The position numbers were made by a program, and so were the translations under genes. The notes below the pieces were generated by a model. It worked only from the letters and a program-made list of their open reading frames with translations, searched no databases and was not told the origin of the DNA. Of a DNA stretch of 64,000 nt, positions 10,692 through 19,962 are shown piece by piece; the first letter of the stretch is position 1, and each line of letters starts with the position of its first letter. The stretch is from Lysobacter capsici (GTDB lineage Bacteria; Pseudomonadota; Gammaproteobacteria; Xanthomonadales; Xanthomonadaceae): contig NZ_CP076103.1 of assembly GCF_018732085.1 (NCBI RefSeq), forward strand, positions 2,356,001-2,420,000, given 5' to 3'.

Positions 10692-11153
10692 ATGCCGTTG
10701 TCGGCTCACCCTGTCGCGTGCGCTCTTGCCGCGAGCCTCGTGATCGCACTGAGCGCGATTGCGACGCCGGCCCGCGCCGCAGGGCATTCGTGTTTCATCG
10801 ACCGGATCGAATCCGTGCCCGAGGGCGTGCGTGTGTATTTCGATGCGGCGGCGGATTCGGCCGTATCGGTCCGGCTCAAGGGCGAGACCGCAGACACCCG
10901 GACCTACCGCACGCGCAACGGCAAACTGCGTCCGGGCGACGACGACCAGGCGGTCGAACAGGCGTTCGTGCTGCTGGCCGAAGGCGACGCCATGAGCATG
11001 CTCAACGGCCCCTACGATCGCTGCACGGTCGAAGTTGCCCGGCACGGCGGTTACATCGGCGTGCTCGCGGCGAACGTCGTCAGCGAGCCGGGCGCCTCGC
11101 GCGTGCAGGAAGAATTCATTCCCGCGCTCGGATCGGCGCCCGCGCCGCGCTGA
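10692..11153 (+). CDS. Small secreted protein of unknown function
   Basis: I do not recognise the family. The 153-residue product has a clear signal peptide ending near AIATPARAAG, then a soluble domain with two cysteines (in GHSCFIDRIE and YDRCTVEVA) that could form one disulfide. The ATG at 10692 is preceded by an AAGGAG Shine-Dalgarno, which makes it a convincing gene. It converges on the ABC exporter gene, with 18 bases between stop codons. Confidence 0.7.
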   Translation: MPLSAHPVACALAASLVIALSAIATPARAAGHSCFIDRIESVPEGVRVYFDAAADSAVSVRLKGETADTRTYRTRNGKLRPGDDDQAVEQAFVLLAEGDAMSMLNGPYDRCTVEVARHGGYIGVLAANVVSEPGASRVQEEFIPALGSAPAPR

Positions 11154-11171
11154 GCGGCGGCGCGCGGCCGC

Positions 11172-13064
11172 TCAGCGATAACCCGCGGCCTGCAGTTCGA
11201 ACAATTCGGCGTAGCGGCCGCCCTGCGCGAGCAGTTCGGTGTGGGTGCCGCTGGCTTCGAGCCGGCCCTCGGCCAGCACCAGGATGCGGTCGGCCATGCG
11301 CACGCTGGAGAAGCGGTGCGAGATCAGCACCGCGGTGGTGTCCGAGGACAATTCCTTGAAGCGCTGGAACACTTCGAACTCCGCGCGCGCGTCCAGCGCC
11401 GCGGTCGGTTCGTCGAGGATCATCACCTGCGCATCGCGCATGTAGGCGCGCGCGATCGCGATCTTCTGCCATTGCCCGCCCGACAGATCCACGCCGGTCT
11501 TGAAGCGCCGGCCGATCAGCTGGTCGTAACCGCGCGGCAGGCTTTCGATCACCTCGTCGGCCGACGAACGCCGCGCCGCGTTGCGGATGCGCTCGATGTC
11601 GGTCATCGCATCGATCTGGCCGACGCCGATGTTTTCGCCGGCGGTCAAGTGATAGCGCACGAAGTCCTGGAAGATCACCCCGATGCTCGCGCGCAATTCG
11701 TCCAGGTCGTAATCGCGCAGGTCGCGGCCGTCGAGCAGGATGCGGCCTTCGTCGGGGTCGTACAGGCGCGCGAGCAGCTTGACCAGGGTGGTCTTGCCGG
11801 CGCCGTTCTCGCCGACCAAGGCCAGCACCTCGCCCGCGCGCAGTTCGAAGTTCAGGCCGCGCAAGGCCCAACGTTCCGCGTCGGGGTAACGAAAGCCCAC
11901 GTTCTCGAACACGAAGCCGCGCACGATCGGTTTCGGCACCGCGACCGGGTTGGCCGGCGAGGTGATCTCGGGCTGGATTTCGAAGAACGAGAACAGGTCT
12001 TCCAGGTACAGCGCCTGTCCGGCGACCTGCGAAAAACCGACCAGCAATCCTTCCAGCAACTGGCGCAGCCGGCGAAAGCTGCCGGCCAGGAAGGTGAGAT
12101 CGCCAATGCTGAAATCGCCGCGCACCGTGCGCCACGCGATGTACCCGTAAGCGATGTAGTAGCCCAGCGTGCCGAGCCCCGCGAGCACGGTGCCCCACAG
12201 CGCGCGACGGCGGGCGAGGGCGCGGTTGGCGGCGAAGAACTTGTCGGCGAGCTCGCGGTACTTGGCGATCAGGAAACGGTGCAGATTGAAGATCTTCACT
12301 TCCTTCGCGGTCTCGACGCTGGCGCCCATCTGGCGCACGTATTCGAGCTGGCGCCGTTCCGGCGTCCAGGCGAAGTTGAGCGAATAGCCCAAGGCGTTGA
12401 AATGCGCTTCGCCGACGAAGGCCGGGATCAGCGCCACCGCGAGCAGCAGGATCAGCCACGGCGCATACACCAACAGGCCGACCGCGAAGCTGACCACGGT
12501 GATGGTGTCCTGCAACTGGCCGAACAACTGGCTCATCAGGCTCATCCGGCCCATGGTCTGGCGGCGCGCGCGGTCGAGCTTGTCCTGCAGGTCGGGGTCT
12601 TCGAAATCCTCCAGGTCCAAGGTGGCCGCGTGTTCCATCAGGCGCACGCTGGTGGCATTGGTGAACAGCTCCGACAGCAGCGAGTCGCCGTAGTTGACGA
12701 TCCGGCCGAGCAAGTCCGAGCCGATCGCGAGGCCGAACTCCAACGCGAGCAGCGCCAACAAGGTGTCGAGCTGTCCGCTCGCCCAGGCTTCGGACAAGGA
12801 GCCGAAGCCGTGCCCGGTCGCGACCAGGCGCACCGCTTCGTCGATGATCAGCTTGCCGACGTACAAGGTCGCGATCGGCAGCAGCGCGCGGATCAGGCGC
12901 AGGCCGAGCGTGAGCAGGGTCAGCGACGGACTGGTTGCCCAGATCTGCTTGAGGAACGGGCGCAGGTTGCGCAGCGCGTCGAAGCGCTCGCGCAGGGACG
13001 GTTTGCCGCCGTTGCCGGGGCTTGCGTTGCGGGACGGCTTGGCGGCGTCGCTGGGAGTGCTCAT
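11172..13064 (-). CDS. ABC exporter, fused permease and ATPase
   Basis: A half-size ABC exporter acting as a homodimer in the inner membrane. Residues about 1-340 are a six-helix transmembrane domain; the rest is the ATPase with Walker A (ALVGENGAGKTTLVK), the signature LSGGQWQK, Walker B (VMILDEPTAALD) and the switch His in LISHRF. 630 residues, normal for the class. The signature has QWQK rather than QRQR, as in some peptide and multidrug exporters. It is monocistronic, so the substrate cannot be inferred from neighbours. Confidence 0.88.
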   Translation of the reverse strand: MSTPSDAAKPSRNASPGNGGKPSLRERFDALRNLRPFLKQIWATSPSLTLLTLGLRLIRALLPIATLYVGKLIIDEAVRLVATGHGFGSLSEAWASGQLDTLLALLALEFGLAIGSDLLGRIVNYGDSLLSELFTNATSVRLMEHAATLDLEDFEDPDLQDKLDRARRQTMGRMSLMSQLFGQLQDTITVVSFAVGLLVYAPWLILLLAVALIPAFVGEAHFNALGYSLNFAWTPERRQLEYVRQMGASVETAKEVKIFNLHRFLIAKYRELADKFFAANRALARRRALWGTVLAGLGTLGYYIAYGYIAWRTVRGDFSIGDLTFLAGSFRRLRQLLEGLLVGFSQVAGQALYLEDLFSFFEIQPEITSPANPVAVPKPIVRGFVFENVGFRYPDAERWALRGLNFELRAGEVLALVGENGAGKTTLVKLLARLYDPDEGRILLDGRDLRDYDLDELRASIGVIFQDFVRYHLTAGENIGVGQIDAMTDIERIRNAARRSSADEVIESLPRGYDQLIGRRFKTGVDLSGGQWQKIAIARAYMRDAQVMILDEPTAALDARAEFEVFQRFKELSSDTTAVLISHRFSSVRMADRILVLAEGRLEASGTHTELLAQGGRYAELFELQAAGYR

Positions 13065-13260
13065 GCGGCGATTGTGCCCAAGTCCGGGGTCAAGGTCGTG
13101 TTTCGATCGCGGCCATGGCGGTCGCGGGCGTGGCTCGGCGGCGCGGGCAGGGCTGTGCGATGCTGACGCCGCCGGTCAGGGCCCCGGGTCAGGCATGGGC
13201 GCGCGCCGGTGTTCGCTACGCGCGCGAACTTGGGATGCAGCAATGGAACGCAACACAGGG

Positions 13261-13689
13261 ATGACCTGCATGTATACGCGCTTGAAGCCGGTTTCGACCA
13301 TCGCCGCGGCGGCCGCCGCGTTGCACGCGGGTGAAGCGGCGGCATCGGATTTCACCGGTTTGGCTTATGCGTTGATCGGTATGTTCTATGTCTGCTTCGT
13401 CGCGGTCTATGCGGTGGCGTGGGCCTTGTCCACGCTGATCAAGTCGCGTGCGCGGCGAATGCTGGTGCATGCGGTCGTGCTCGGCTTCTTTTTCGCGCCC
13501 TCGTTCAGTCTGGGCGTGTTTCCCGCGGGCGTGATGCTGTTCGTGGATGAAGGCCGCGGTATCGCGTTGCTCAGTATCGTGGTCAGCATCGCGGTGATCT
13601 GGCTGGTGTTGTGGGGGATGCTGGGTCCTGCGAAGGACCGGCTGCATTTGCAGGACGAGGCGGATACCCATAAGGATCGCAACGAGTAG
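13261..13689 (+). CDS. Hypothetical membrane protein
   Basis: Not recognised. The product of about 142 residues has a hydrophobic N-terminal segment with a possible signal sequence, and three more hydrophobic helices (around YALIGMFYVCFVAVYAVAWA, VVLGFFFAPSFSLGVF and SIVVSIAVIWLVLWGML), ending in a charged tail. The start is uncertain: ATGs at 13243, 13261 and 13270 are all in frame, and a GGGA sequence suits the last best. It lies between the divergent exporter and the convergent NIPSNAP gene. Confidence 0.6.
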   Translation: MTCMYTRLKPVSTIAAAAAALHAGEAAASDFTGLAYALIGMFYVCFVAVYAVAWALSTLIKSRARRMLVHAVVLGFFFAPSFSLGVFPAGVMLFVDEGRGIALLSIVVSIAVIWLVLWGMLGPAKDRLHLQDEADTHKDRNE

Positions 13690-13746
13690 TGAGCCCAGTG
13701 GCGCCACGCCGCATGACGTCGGCGCTGCATGTCGGCGATGCGAGGT

Positions 13747-14061
13747 CTACGCCTCGCCGCCGAACACCGGCCGGAAGAAGCTGCGCTCGTAACTGACGAT
13801 GCAGCGGTTCTCGCGTGCGTAGGCGAACGCGGCCTGGCACTCGGGGTCTTCGAGCGAGCGCGTGCGGTAGTCCTCGTAGGCGGCCAGGCTGGGGAAAGAG
13901 AACATCGCCAATGCGATGTTGCTCGCGCCTTCGGACGGCATGAAATAGCCGTGGTGGGTGCCGCCGAATTTCTCTACCAGGGGTATCCACAGTCGGCCGT
14001 AATGCTCGAACTCGGCCAGTTGATACGGGTCGATGACGTAACGCAGGAAGCAGGTGATCAC
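13747..14061 (-). CDS. NIPSNAP family protein
   Basis: A dimeric alpha-beta barrel protein of the NIPSNAP family; family members have no firmly established biochemical role in bacteria. The 104 residues show the family layout: CFLRYVIDPYQLAEFEHY at the N terminus, GGTHHGYFMPSEG in the middle, and a C-terminal SYERSFFRPVF. Translation begins at a GTG, since the family consensus starts exactly there. It stands alone. Confidence 0.85.
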   Translation of the reverse strand: MITCFLRYVIDPYQLAEFEHYGRLWIPLVEKFGGTHHGYFMPSEGASNIALAMFSFPSLAAYEDYRTRSLEDPECQAAFAYARENRCIVSYERSFFRPVFGGEA

Positions 14062-14299
14062 GGGATGCTCCGCAGTGGGGTCCGGATCAATCTAACCGGC
14101 GCGGACACGCGCGCAAGTGATATCGGGAACCTGAGCGTATTGCGCGATGGTCCGCCGCGTCGCCCGCGAACTGCTCAATGGCGCACAAACCGCCGCGCCG
14201 GCGCTGTCGCCGATGCGGGCGCTGGCGTAACGTGGCCCGGCTCCGCGAGGAGCCATCGATCTTGCAGTGCTGATCCATCCATCGAAAAGGAGAGTTCGA

Positions 14300-14539
14300 A
14301 TGAAGATCCAGCCGTTGAAAGGCAAGCTGTCCCTCCATCGCCGCGTCACCGTCGCCCTGGCCGCGTTCGCCTTTGCGTTCGCCTTCGGCGCCAGCGCGGC
14401 GCCGCGCGATCTGATCGTGTGCGCGGGCGGTGTCTACTGTTACTACGATGTCCTCGAGACCTGCCGCGAGTCCGGCCAGGACGAGTATTACTGCCAGATG
14501 CTGTGGCGCGGCTGCGTGCTGGACGCTTGCCCGCAGTAA
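14300..14539 (+). CDS. Small cysteine-rich exported protein
   Basis: Not recognised. A 79-residue product with an AAGGAGAG Shine-Dalgarno at ideal spacing. After a basic leader and the hydrophobic stretch ALAAFAFAFAFGASAA comes a mature part of about 45 residues rich in cysteine and tyrosine (VCAGGVYCYYDVLETC, YYCQMLWRGCVLDAC). Six cysteines would allow three disulfides, so it may be a compact secreted peptide. Function unknown. Confidence 0.68.
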   Translation: MKIQPLKGKLSLHRRVTVALAAFAFAFAFGASAAPRDLIVCAGGVYCYYDVLETCRESGQDEYYCQMLWRGCVLDACPQ

Positions 14540-14640
14540 AGCGCTGACGCCGGTTATCGAAGCAGGCGCGATCGCGGCCCGCGGTCCCGATCATGGGGCG
14601 GCGGGTCGCACTTGCTCATCGGGCTCGCTCGACCGGCCCG

Positions 14641-15009
14641 TCAGACCGTCGCGGCCAGCTTGAAGATGGGCAGGTACAACACCACCGCCATCAGCGCGAG
14701 CAGGCCCAGCCCGCCGACCACGCCGAACACACAGGCGGCCAGATCGCGTCTCGGCCGCGGCCACAGCCACCACAGCGCCAGCACCAGCAAGGGCAGCGCG
14801 CAGCCCAGCCAGGGTCGGGCGATCAGCAGCGCGGTCGCCCAGGGCAGGTCGGCGCCGAAGGCGGTGAAGGTCTGCGCGAACGCGGGCACCACCAGCAACG
14901 GCAGCAGCCCGCACAAGGCCGATACGATCAGGCCGAGCGCCAGCAGCAGCGGGCGCGATCGGTTCGCCGGCGGCGCCGGCAGTTCGGAACGAGGCGCGGT
15001 GTAGGGCAT
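14641..15009 (-). CDS. Hypothetical membrane protein with three helices
   Basis: About 122 residues with three hydrophobic segments (LLLALGLIVSALCGLLPLLV, WLGCALPLLVLALWWLWP, LAACVFGVVGGLGLLALMAV). The middle, FGADLPWATALLIARPW, recalls the membrane portion of type II secretion GspF proteins, but the protein is far too short to be one and no partner genes are nearby. The ATG at 15009 was chosen because the polar leader and first helix follow directly. It is divergent from the fumarase gene. Confidence 0.6.
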   Translation of the reverse strand: MPYTAPRSELPAPPANRSRPLLLALGLIVSALCGLLPLLVVPAFAQTFTAFGADLPWATALLIARPWLGCALPLLVLALWWLWPRPRRDLAACVFGVVGGLGLLALMAVVLYLPIFKLAATV

Positions 15010-15107
15010 GGCGTCGGGCTCGCAAGCGCTGGGGCAATGACGGCCGGGGCAGCTTAACCGCCGGCGCCTCGCCCGTCCCGGCAAGGGCCGCGAGCGGGGC
15101 GGACGGG

Positions 15108-15113
15108 TAGAAT
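15108..15113 (+). promoter_or_regulatory. Putative -10 box of the fumarase gene
   Basis: TAGAAT lies 24 bases before the start codon, at proper distance for a short leader. The -35 region is not recognisable. Confidence 0.4.
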
Positions 15114-15136
15114 AACGATCCCCACCGCCAGCCTTG

Positions 15137-16699
15137 ATGCCCGCCGTGACCGCCAGCCCGTCCCCAGCCGCTTCCAGCGGCCCCGTCGTCATCCGCCAGG
15201 ACGACCTGATCCAGTCCGTCGCCGATGCCCTGCAGTACATCAGCTATTACCATCCGGTCGACTACATCAAGAACCTCGCCGCCGCCTACGAGCGCGAGGA
15301 AAGCGTCGCGGCCAAGGACGCGATCGCGCAGATCCTGATCAACTCGCGCATGTGCGCCGAAGGCCACCGGCCGATCTGCCAGGACACCGGCATCGTCACC
15401 GTATTTCTGGAAATCGGCATGGACGTGCGCTGGGACGGCGCGACCATGGGCGTAGACGACATGGTCAACGAAGGCGTGCGCCGCGCCTACCTGCATCCCG
15501 ACAACAAGCTGCGCGCCAGCGTGCTCGCCGATCCGGCCGGCAAGCGCGGCAACACCAAGGACAACACGCCGGCGGTGATCAACGTCAAGGTCGTGCCGGG
15601 CAACAAGCTCGACGTGATCGTCGCGGCCAAGGGCGGCGGTTCGGAAGCCAAGTCGAAATTCGCGATGCTCAATCCGTCGGACTCGATCGTCGACTGGGTG
15701 CTCAAGACCGTGCCGACCATGGGCGCGGGCTGGTGCCCGCCGGGCATGCTCGGCATCGGCATCGGCGGCACCGCCGAGAAGGCGATGCTGCTGGCGAAGG
15801 AATCGCTGATGGAGCCGATCGACATCACCGACCTGCAGGCGCGCGGCGCCAGCAATCGCGCCGAAGAGCTGCGTCTTGAGTTGTACGAAAAGGTCAACGC
15901 GCTCGGCATCGGCGCGCAGGGCCTGGGCGGCCTGACCACGGTGCTCGACATCAAGGTCAAGGATTACCCGACCCACGCCGCCAATCTGCCGGTGGCGATG
16001 ATTCCGAACTGCGCCGCGACCCGCCACGCGCACTTCACCCTCGACGGCAGCGGCCCGGTCATGCTCGATCCGCCGTCGCTGGAAGATTGGCCGACGCTGA
16101 CCTACGACGCGTCCAAGGGCCGTCGCGTCGATCTCGACACGGTCACGCCCGAAGACGTCGCCAGCTGGAAGCCCGGCGAAGTGCTGCTGCTCAACGGCAA
16201 GCTGCTGACCGGCCGCGACGCCGCGCACAAGCGCATGGTCGAGATGCTCAACAAGGGCGAAGCCCTGCCGGTCGATTTCAAGGGCCGCTTCATCTATTAC
16301 GTCGGTCCGGTCGATCCGGTGCGCGACGAAGTCGTCGGCCCGGCCGGCCCCACCACCGCCACGCGCATGGACAAGTTCACCGAACAGGTGCTGGCGCAGA
16401 CCGGATTGCTGGGCATGGTCGGCAAGGCCGAGCGCGGCCCGGCCGGCATCGATGCGATCAAGAAGCATCGTTCGGTGTATCTGATGGCGGTCGGCGGCGC
16501 GGCTTATCTGGTGTCGAAAGCGATCAAGGCCTCGCGCGTGGTCGGTTTCGCCGACCTGGGGATGGAAGCGATCTACGAATTCACCGTGCAGGACATGCCG
16601 GTGACGGTTGCGGTCGACAGCACCGGCGAATCGGTGCACAAGACCGGGCCGAAGGAATGGCAGACGCGGATCGGCAAGATTCCGGTGGTGGTTGAATAA
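15137..16699 (+). CDS. fumA: Class I (iron-sulfur) fumarate hydratase
   Basis: Interconverts fumarate and malate in the TCA cycle using an oxygen-sensitive [4Fe-4S] cluster. The single 520-residue chain fuses the alpha and beta parts. Candidate cluster cysteines are in HRPICQDTGI, GAGWCPPGML and MIPNCAATRH. The C-terminal part contains the conserved VGPAGPTTATRMDKF and GKAERGP motifs. The ATG at 15137 is used; a TTG directly precedes it. It is followed by a strong terminator, so it is probably transcribed alone. Confidence 0.93.
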   Translation: MPAVTASPSPAASSGPVVIRQDDLIQSVADALQYISYYHPVDYIKNLAAAYEREESVAAKDAIAQILINSRMCAEGHRPICQDTGIVTVFLEIGMDVRWDGATMGVDDMVNEGVRRAYLHPDNKLRASVLADPAGKRGNTKDNTPAVINVKVVPGNKLDVIVAAKGGGSEAKSKFAMLNPSDSIVDWVLKTVPTMGAGWCPPGMLGIGIGGTAEKAMLLAKESLMEPIDITDLQARGASNRAEELRLELYEKVNALGIGAQGLGGLTTVLDIKVKDYPTHAANLPVAMIPNCAATRHAHFTLDGSGPVMLDPPSLEDWPTLTYDASKGRRVDLDTVTPEDVASWKPGEVLLLNGKLLTGRDAAHKRMVEMLNKGEALPVDFKGRFIYYVGPVDPVRDEVVGPAGPTTATRMDKFTEQVLAQTGLLGMVGKAERGPAGIDAIKKHRSVYLMAVGGAAYLVSKAIKASRVVGFADLGMEAIYEFTVQDMPVTVAVDSTGESVHKTGPKEWQTRIGKIPVVVE

Positions 16700-16716
16700 G
16701 TCGCGTCGACGCAAAC

Positions 16717-16746
16717 AAAACGCCCGGTTATCCGGGCGTTTTTTGT
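16717..16746 (+). terminator. Terminator after the fumarase gene
   Basis: AACGCCCGG / CCGGGCGTT stem with a short loop, then a T-run. Confidence 0.88.
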
Positions 16747-16770
16747 TTACAGCGAATGTTTCGATGCCTG

Positions 16771-16860
16771 GCTGTAGGAGCGGCGCGAGCCGCGACCGCG
16801 ACATCGCGCTTGCGTCGTAACCGTAATGTCGCGGTCGCGGCTCGCGCCGCTCCTGCAGTG
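16771..16860. repeat. REP pair (GTAGGAGCGGCGCGAGCCGC family)
   Basis: Inverted arms of about 38 bases around a short spacer, between the convergent fumarase and patatin genes. Confidence 0.8.
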
Positions 16861-16897
16861 GGTTGTCGCGGCTTTGATCGCGATCACGCAAGCGCGA

Positions 16898-17854
16898 TCA
16901 AAGCCGCTTGACCAACTGCGCCAGCATCTTCTTCGTCGCCGGCCGGGCCAGATACTCCTTGGCCAAGGTCTCCAACCCCAGCACATTGGTTTCGCTCGTA
17001 TCGTCCAGATCGTCCAGCCCGATCAGCAACTCGGCCTGCATACGGTAATACCCGTCGCCGACCAGTTGCCGCGCGATGTAGTCGACCGAATCGGTATTGC
17101 CGTCGAACAAGACATCGATGATCGGCACCGCCCATTCCAGCGCGCCCCACGAGCGCGCCGAGTCCAGGTCGATGCTGCGCGTGCGCTCGCCGGTGCCGAC
17201 CGACAGCACCACCAGATCGCGGCTGTTGTCGACCCGGGCGTCCTTGCGCAGCGCCTCGGCGATCGCGCAGGCGGTCGGATTGTTGGCGACCACGCCGCCG
17301 TCGATCAGCGCGCACTGCTTGCCCTCGACCTTCATCGCATGCGCAGGGAAATACGTCGGCGCGGCGCTGGACGCGCGGCAGACCTCCCACACCGGCAGGT
17401 CGCGATGCTTCGGATCGAAACTCTTGAAGATCACCGGCGTGCGCGAAATCGTGTCGTAACTGGTGATCAGCACCGGCGCCTTGAGCTGGCCCAGCGTGGT
17501 CTTGCCGAACACCTTGCGCAGCACTTTCTCGATGCCGACGCCGTCGTAGCGCGGCGCCGACAAGCCGTCGCTGATCAGGCGGTTGGCGCGCGACCACAAC
17601 CGCCCGGCGAGATTGGGAAAGATCACGTGGCGCTGCGCGCGATACAACTGCGCCAGCGTGTCGGGGCTGATGCCGTGGGCGAGCCCGCAGGCAACCAATG
17701 CGCCGGTCGAACTGCCGGCGATCAGGTCGAAATGTTTCAACAAGCCGGGTTTTCCGGTGGCGGCCAGCGCCTGTTCCACGCCGGCCAGCCAGTGACAACT
17801 CACCAGGCCGCGGATGCCTCCGCCGTCCAGCGAGAGGATGCGCTGCATCTTCAT
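16898..17854 (-). CDS. Patatin-like phospholipase
   Basis: Predicted lipid acyl hydrolase with a Ser-Asp dyad. All patatin signatures are visible: the oxyanion loop LSLDGGGIRGL at the N terminus, the nucleophile elbow AGSSTGAL, and the catalytic Asp in LIDGGVVANNP. 318 residues; no signal peptide, so it is either cytoplasmic or exported by another route. A GGAGAA Shine-Dalgarno supports the ATG at 17854. It lies 81 bases downstream of the outer-membrane phospholipase gene on the same strand, suggesting co-transcription. The substrate is unknown. Confidence 0.88.
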   Translation of the reverse strand: MKMQRILSLDGGGIRGLVSCHWLAGVEQALAATGKPGLLKHFDLIAGSSTGALVACGLAHGISPDTLAQLYRAQRHVIFPNLAGRLWSRANRLISDGLSAPRYDGVGIEKVLRKVFGKTTLGQLKAPVLITSYDTISRTPVIFKSFDPKHRDLPVWEVCRASSAAPTYFPAHAMKVEGKQCALIDGGVVANNPTACAIAEALRKDARVDNSRDLVVLSVGTGERTRSIDLDSARSWGALEWAVPIIDVLFDGNTDSVDYIARQLVGDGYYRMQAELLIGLDDLDDTSETNVLGLETLAKEYLARPATKKMLAQLVKRL

Positions 17855-17935
17855 CGGGTTCTCCGTCGAACCGGCGCAGGTTAACGCAGCCGGTCGACGC
17901 CCCGGGTCACACTCGGTCGCAGTTTCGCGTTGCGA

Positions 17936-19108
17936 TCAATACCACTCCAGCAACGACACGCCCAGGCCGATATACGTCGCGCGATGGTTGTAGTCGATCA
18001 GGCTTTCGCCGTAGCCGTCGAACACCTGCAGATGGCCGCGCAACTGGTTGTAGATCGGAAAGCCCCAGTCGAACTGCAACGCGCCGTGCGAGCGATCGCC
18101 GCCGCGCAGCGAATGCCGCGCCATCAGCGAAAACTCGTGACCGCCGCGACGATGCACGATGGTCAGGTCGCCGCGGCCGATGTAATCCTCGATGTCCGGA
18201 TTGTCGTCGTCGTTGCCGTCGGAGATGCGCCACCACGGGCGCGCGACGATCGACCAGTTCTCGCGGTCCAGGCCGACCTGTCCGATCACCCGGTTCCAGC
18301 TGCGCGACAGCGGATCGGCGCGGCCGTTGGACTGGTGATTGAGCCCGATCGCGGCCATGCGGCCGCTCCAGCCGCCGATGTGGTAGTTGTTGCGGAACAC
18401 CAGCATCGCTTCGGGTTCGTAGTTGGTTTCGCGGAACGGACGCGAGTTGTCGCCGTTGTAGACCTGCCAGCGCGAGGACTGGGTGTAGCCCAACCACACA
18501 TCGCCGTTGTCGCCGAACAGGTTTTCCACCGCCTTGGTCTTGAAGCTGATCTGGAACTTGGCTTCCACGCTCTGCAGCGACTGCGGTTCGGTCACGGTGT
18601 TGCGCGGGTTGGGCGAATGCGGCAATTCGTTGGGATCGTTGTTCCAGAACACCGGCAGCAGGTACACCGGTTTGTAGGCGCGGAAGTTGAACAGGCCCAG
18701 CTTGGAGTCCTTGGCCAGTTCCCAGCGGCTGTCGAGCAGGCCGCCCTTGCCGGCGTTGGCGATCGCGTCGGCGAGCGGTTCTTCGTGACTGAACAAATTG
18801 CCCGCCACCGCGCGGCGCGCGCGTTCGCGCACGCTCGGCTTGGCTTCGCCGGCCAGTTCGTCGCTTACTTCCAGGTTCTTGCGGATCGCCTTGGCCTCCT
18901 TGGCGGCGATGTCGGCCTGGCGCGCGTCGCCGGCTTGGCGGCCGAGCGCGGTGTCGTAACAGGCCAGGCGATCGGCGTCGACGTTGATCGCCAGGCAGGC
19001 TTCGGGCGTGGCCGGTTGCACGCCGGTCTGCGCGAACGCGAGCGAGGGCGTCGCGGTCGCGGCCAGGAGCAGCGCGGCGCGGATGGGAGCGGTGGGGGAA
19101 TAGGGCAT
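17936..19108 (-). CDS. pldA: Outer membrane phospholipase A
   Basis: Calcium-dependent phospholipase of the OMPLA family, a 12-stranded outer-membrane barrel that removes mislocalised phospholipids from the outer leaflet. The catalytic residues are visible in IGLNHQSNG (His and Ser) and RSWNRV (Asn). The signal peptide ends near SLAFAQ. A longer than usual N-terminal region (residues about 28-130, with two cysteines in EACLAINVDADRLACYD) precedes the barrel; such an N-terminal part is known in xanthomonad homologues. The chain ends in aromatic LLEWY, as expected for a barrel. 390 residues. Confidence 0.9.
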   Translation of the reverse strand: MPYSPTAPIRAALLLAATATPSLAFAQTGVQPATPEACLAINVDADRLACYDTALGRQAGDARQADIAAKEAKAIRKNLEVSDELAGEAKPSVRERARRAVAGNLFSHEEPLADAIANAGKGGLLDSRWELAKDSKLGLFNFRAYKPVYLLPVFWNNDPNELPHSPNPRNTVTEPQSLQSVEAKFQISFKTKAVENLFGDNGDVWLGYTQSSRWQVYNGDNSRPFRETNYEPEAMLVFRNNYHIGGWSGRMAAIGLNHQSNGRADPLSRSWNRVIGQVGLDRENWSIVARPWWRISDGNDDDNPDIEDYIGRGDLTIVHRRGGHEFSLMARHSLRGGDRSHGALQFDWGFPIYNQLRGHLQVFDGYGESLIDYNHRATYIGLGVSLLEWY

Positions 19109-19263
19109 CGGGCGACTCGCTGGTGATGCGGAAGGCAGGTGGATAAAGCCGCAGCAGTCTTGCACTGCGCTGCGAACGAAGCGTGAATCGTGTCGGTGCC
19201 GCACCAGCCCGGTGCCGGCGCGATCGCGGACTCCGGCCGGCGAGGCCGGAGCCGGCGCGCCGA

Positions 19264-19749
19264 TCAGAAGAACCAGAAGATCGCGAACAGGCCGAGCATC
19301 GCGAACGCCAGGCCGAGCTTGAGCACGGTGCCGACCAGGATGCCGACCCAGGTGCCGACCCCGACCTTGGTGGCCTGGTCGAGCTTGCGGGTATGGATCA
19401 GTTCGCCGATCAGCGCGCCGACGAACGGGCCGATGAAGATGCCGATGAAGCCGAACATCAGGCCGGCGAAGGTGCCGATGATCGAGCCGATGATCGCCAG
19501 CTTGCTCGCCCCGACCCGTTTGGCCCCCATTGCGGTGGCGGCGAAGTCGATCACCATCGACAGCGCGGTCAGCAGGCCCAGCACGACCAGGGTGACCCAG
19601 CCCACTTTCTCGAAACCCGACGCCCACGAGGCCAGCAGCATGCCGCCGAAAACCAGGGGCAGGCCGGGCAGGGCGGGCAGCACCGTGCCGACGATTCCGA
19701 GCACCACCAGTACGCCCGCCAAGATGTAATAAAACGTAGTCAAATCCAT
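19264..19749 (-). CDS. DUF456 family membrane protein
   Basis: A small inner-membrane protein with about five hydrophobic segments and glycine-rich helices (GIVGTVLPALPGLPLVFGGM, GSIIGTFAGLMFGFIGIFIG). This is the DUF456 pattern; the role is unknown. The ATG at 19749 begins the conserved hydrophobic part; an upstream in-frame start would add a polar tail unlike the family. 161 residues. It is divergent from the cold-shock gene, 213 bases away. Confidence 0.85.
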   Translation of the reverse strand: MDLTTFYYILAGVLVVLGIVGTVLPALPGLPLVFGGMLLASWASGFEKVGWVTLVVLGLLTALSMVIDFAATAMGAKRVGASKLAIIGSIIGTFAGLMFGFIGIFIGPFVGALIGELIHTRKLDQATKVGVGTWVGILVGTVLKLGLAFAMLGLFAIFWFF

Positions 19750-19962
19750 GCGCAATCCCCGTCCGGACAGGCTGTCCGGGCTGTTTGCATTTTGGCCCAT
19801 GTCGGGGTACGTTGCGGGCGCTTGGTTTGCCAAGGGTCACCGTGAATCGTGGCCCGATGCGGTTGATCCATCGATCCGCTACATCGTTGCACCTCGCTTC
19901 CTCCTTGCAACCAGCACGCGATGCTCGCGTTAACAACACCTCGTTCCAAGGAGAGAGTAACG

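Noticed and set aside
16898..17854. Patatin-like protein as a CapV-type CBASS effector
   Set aside because: No cyclic-nucleotide synthase or accessory genes lie nearby, and the neighbour is pldA.
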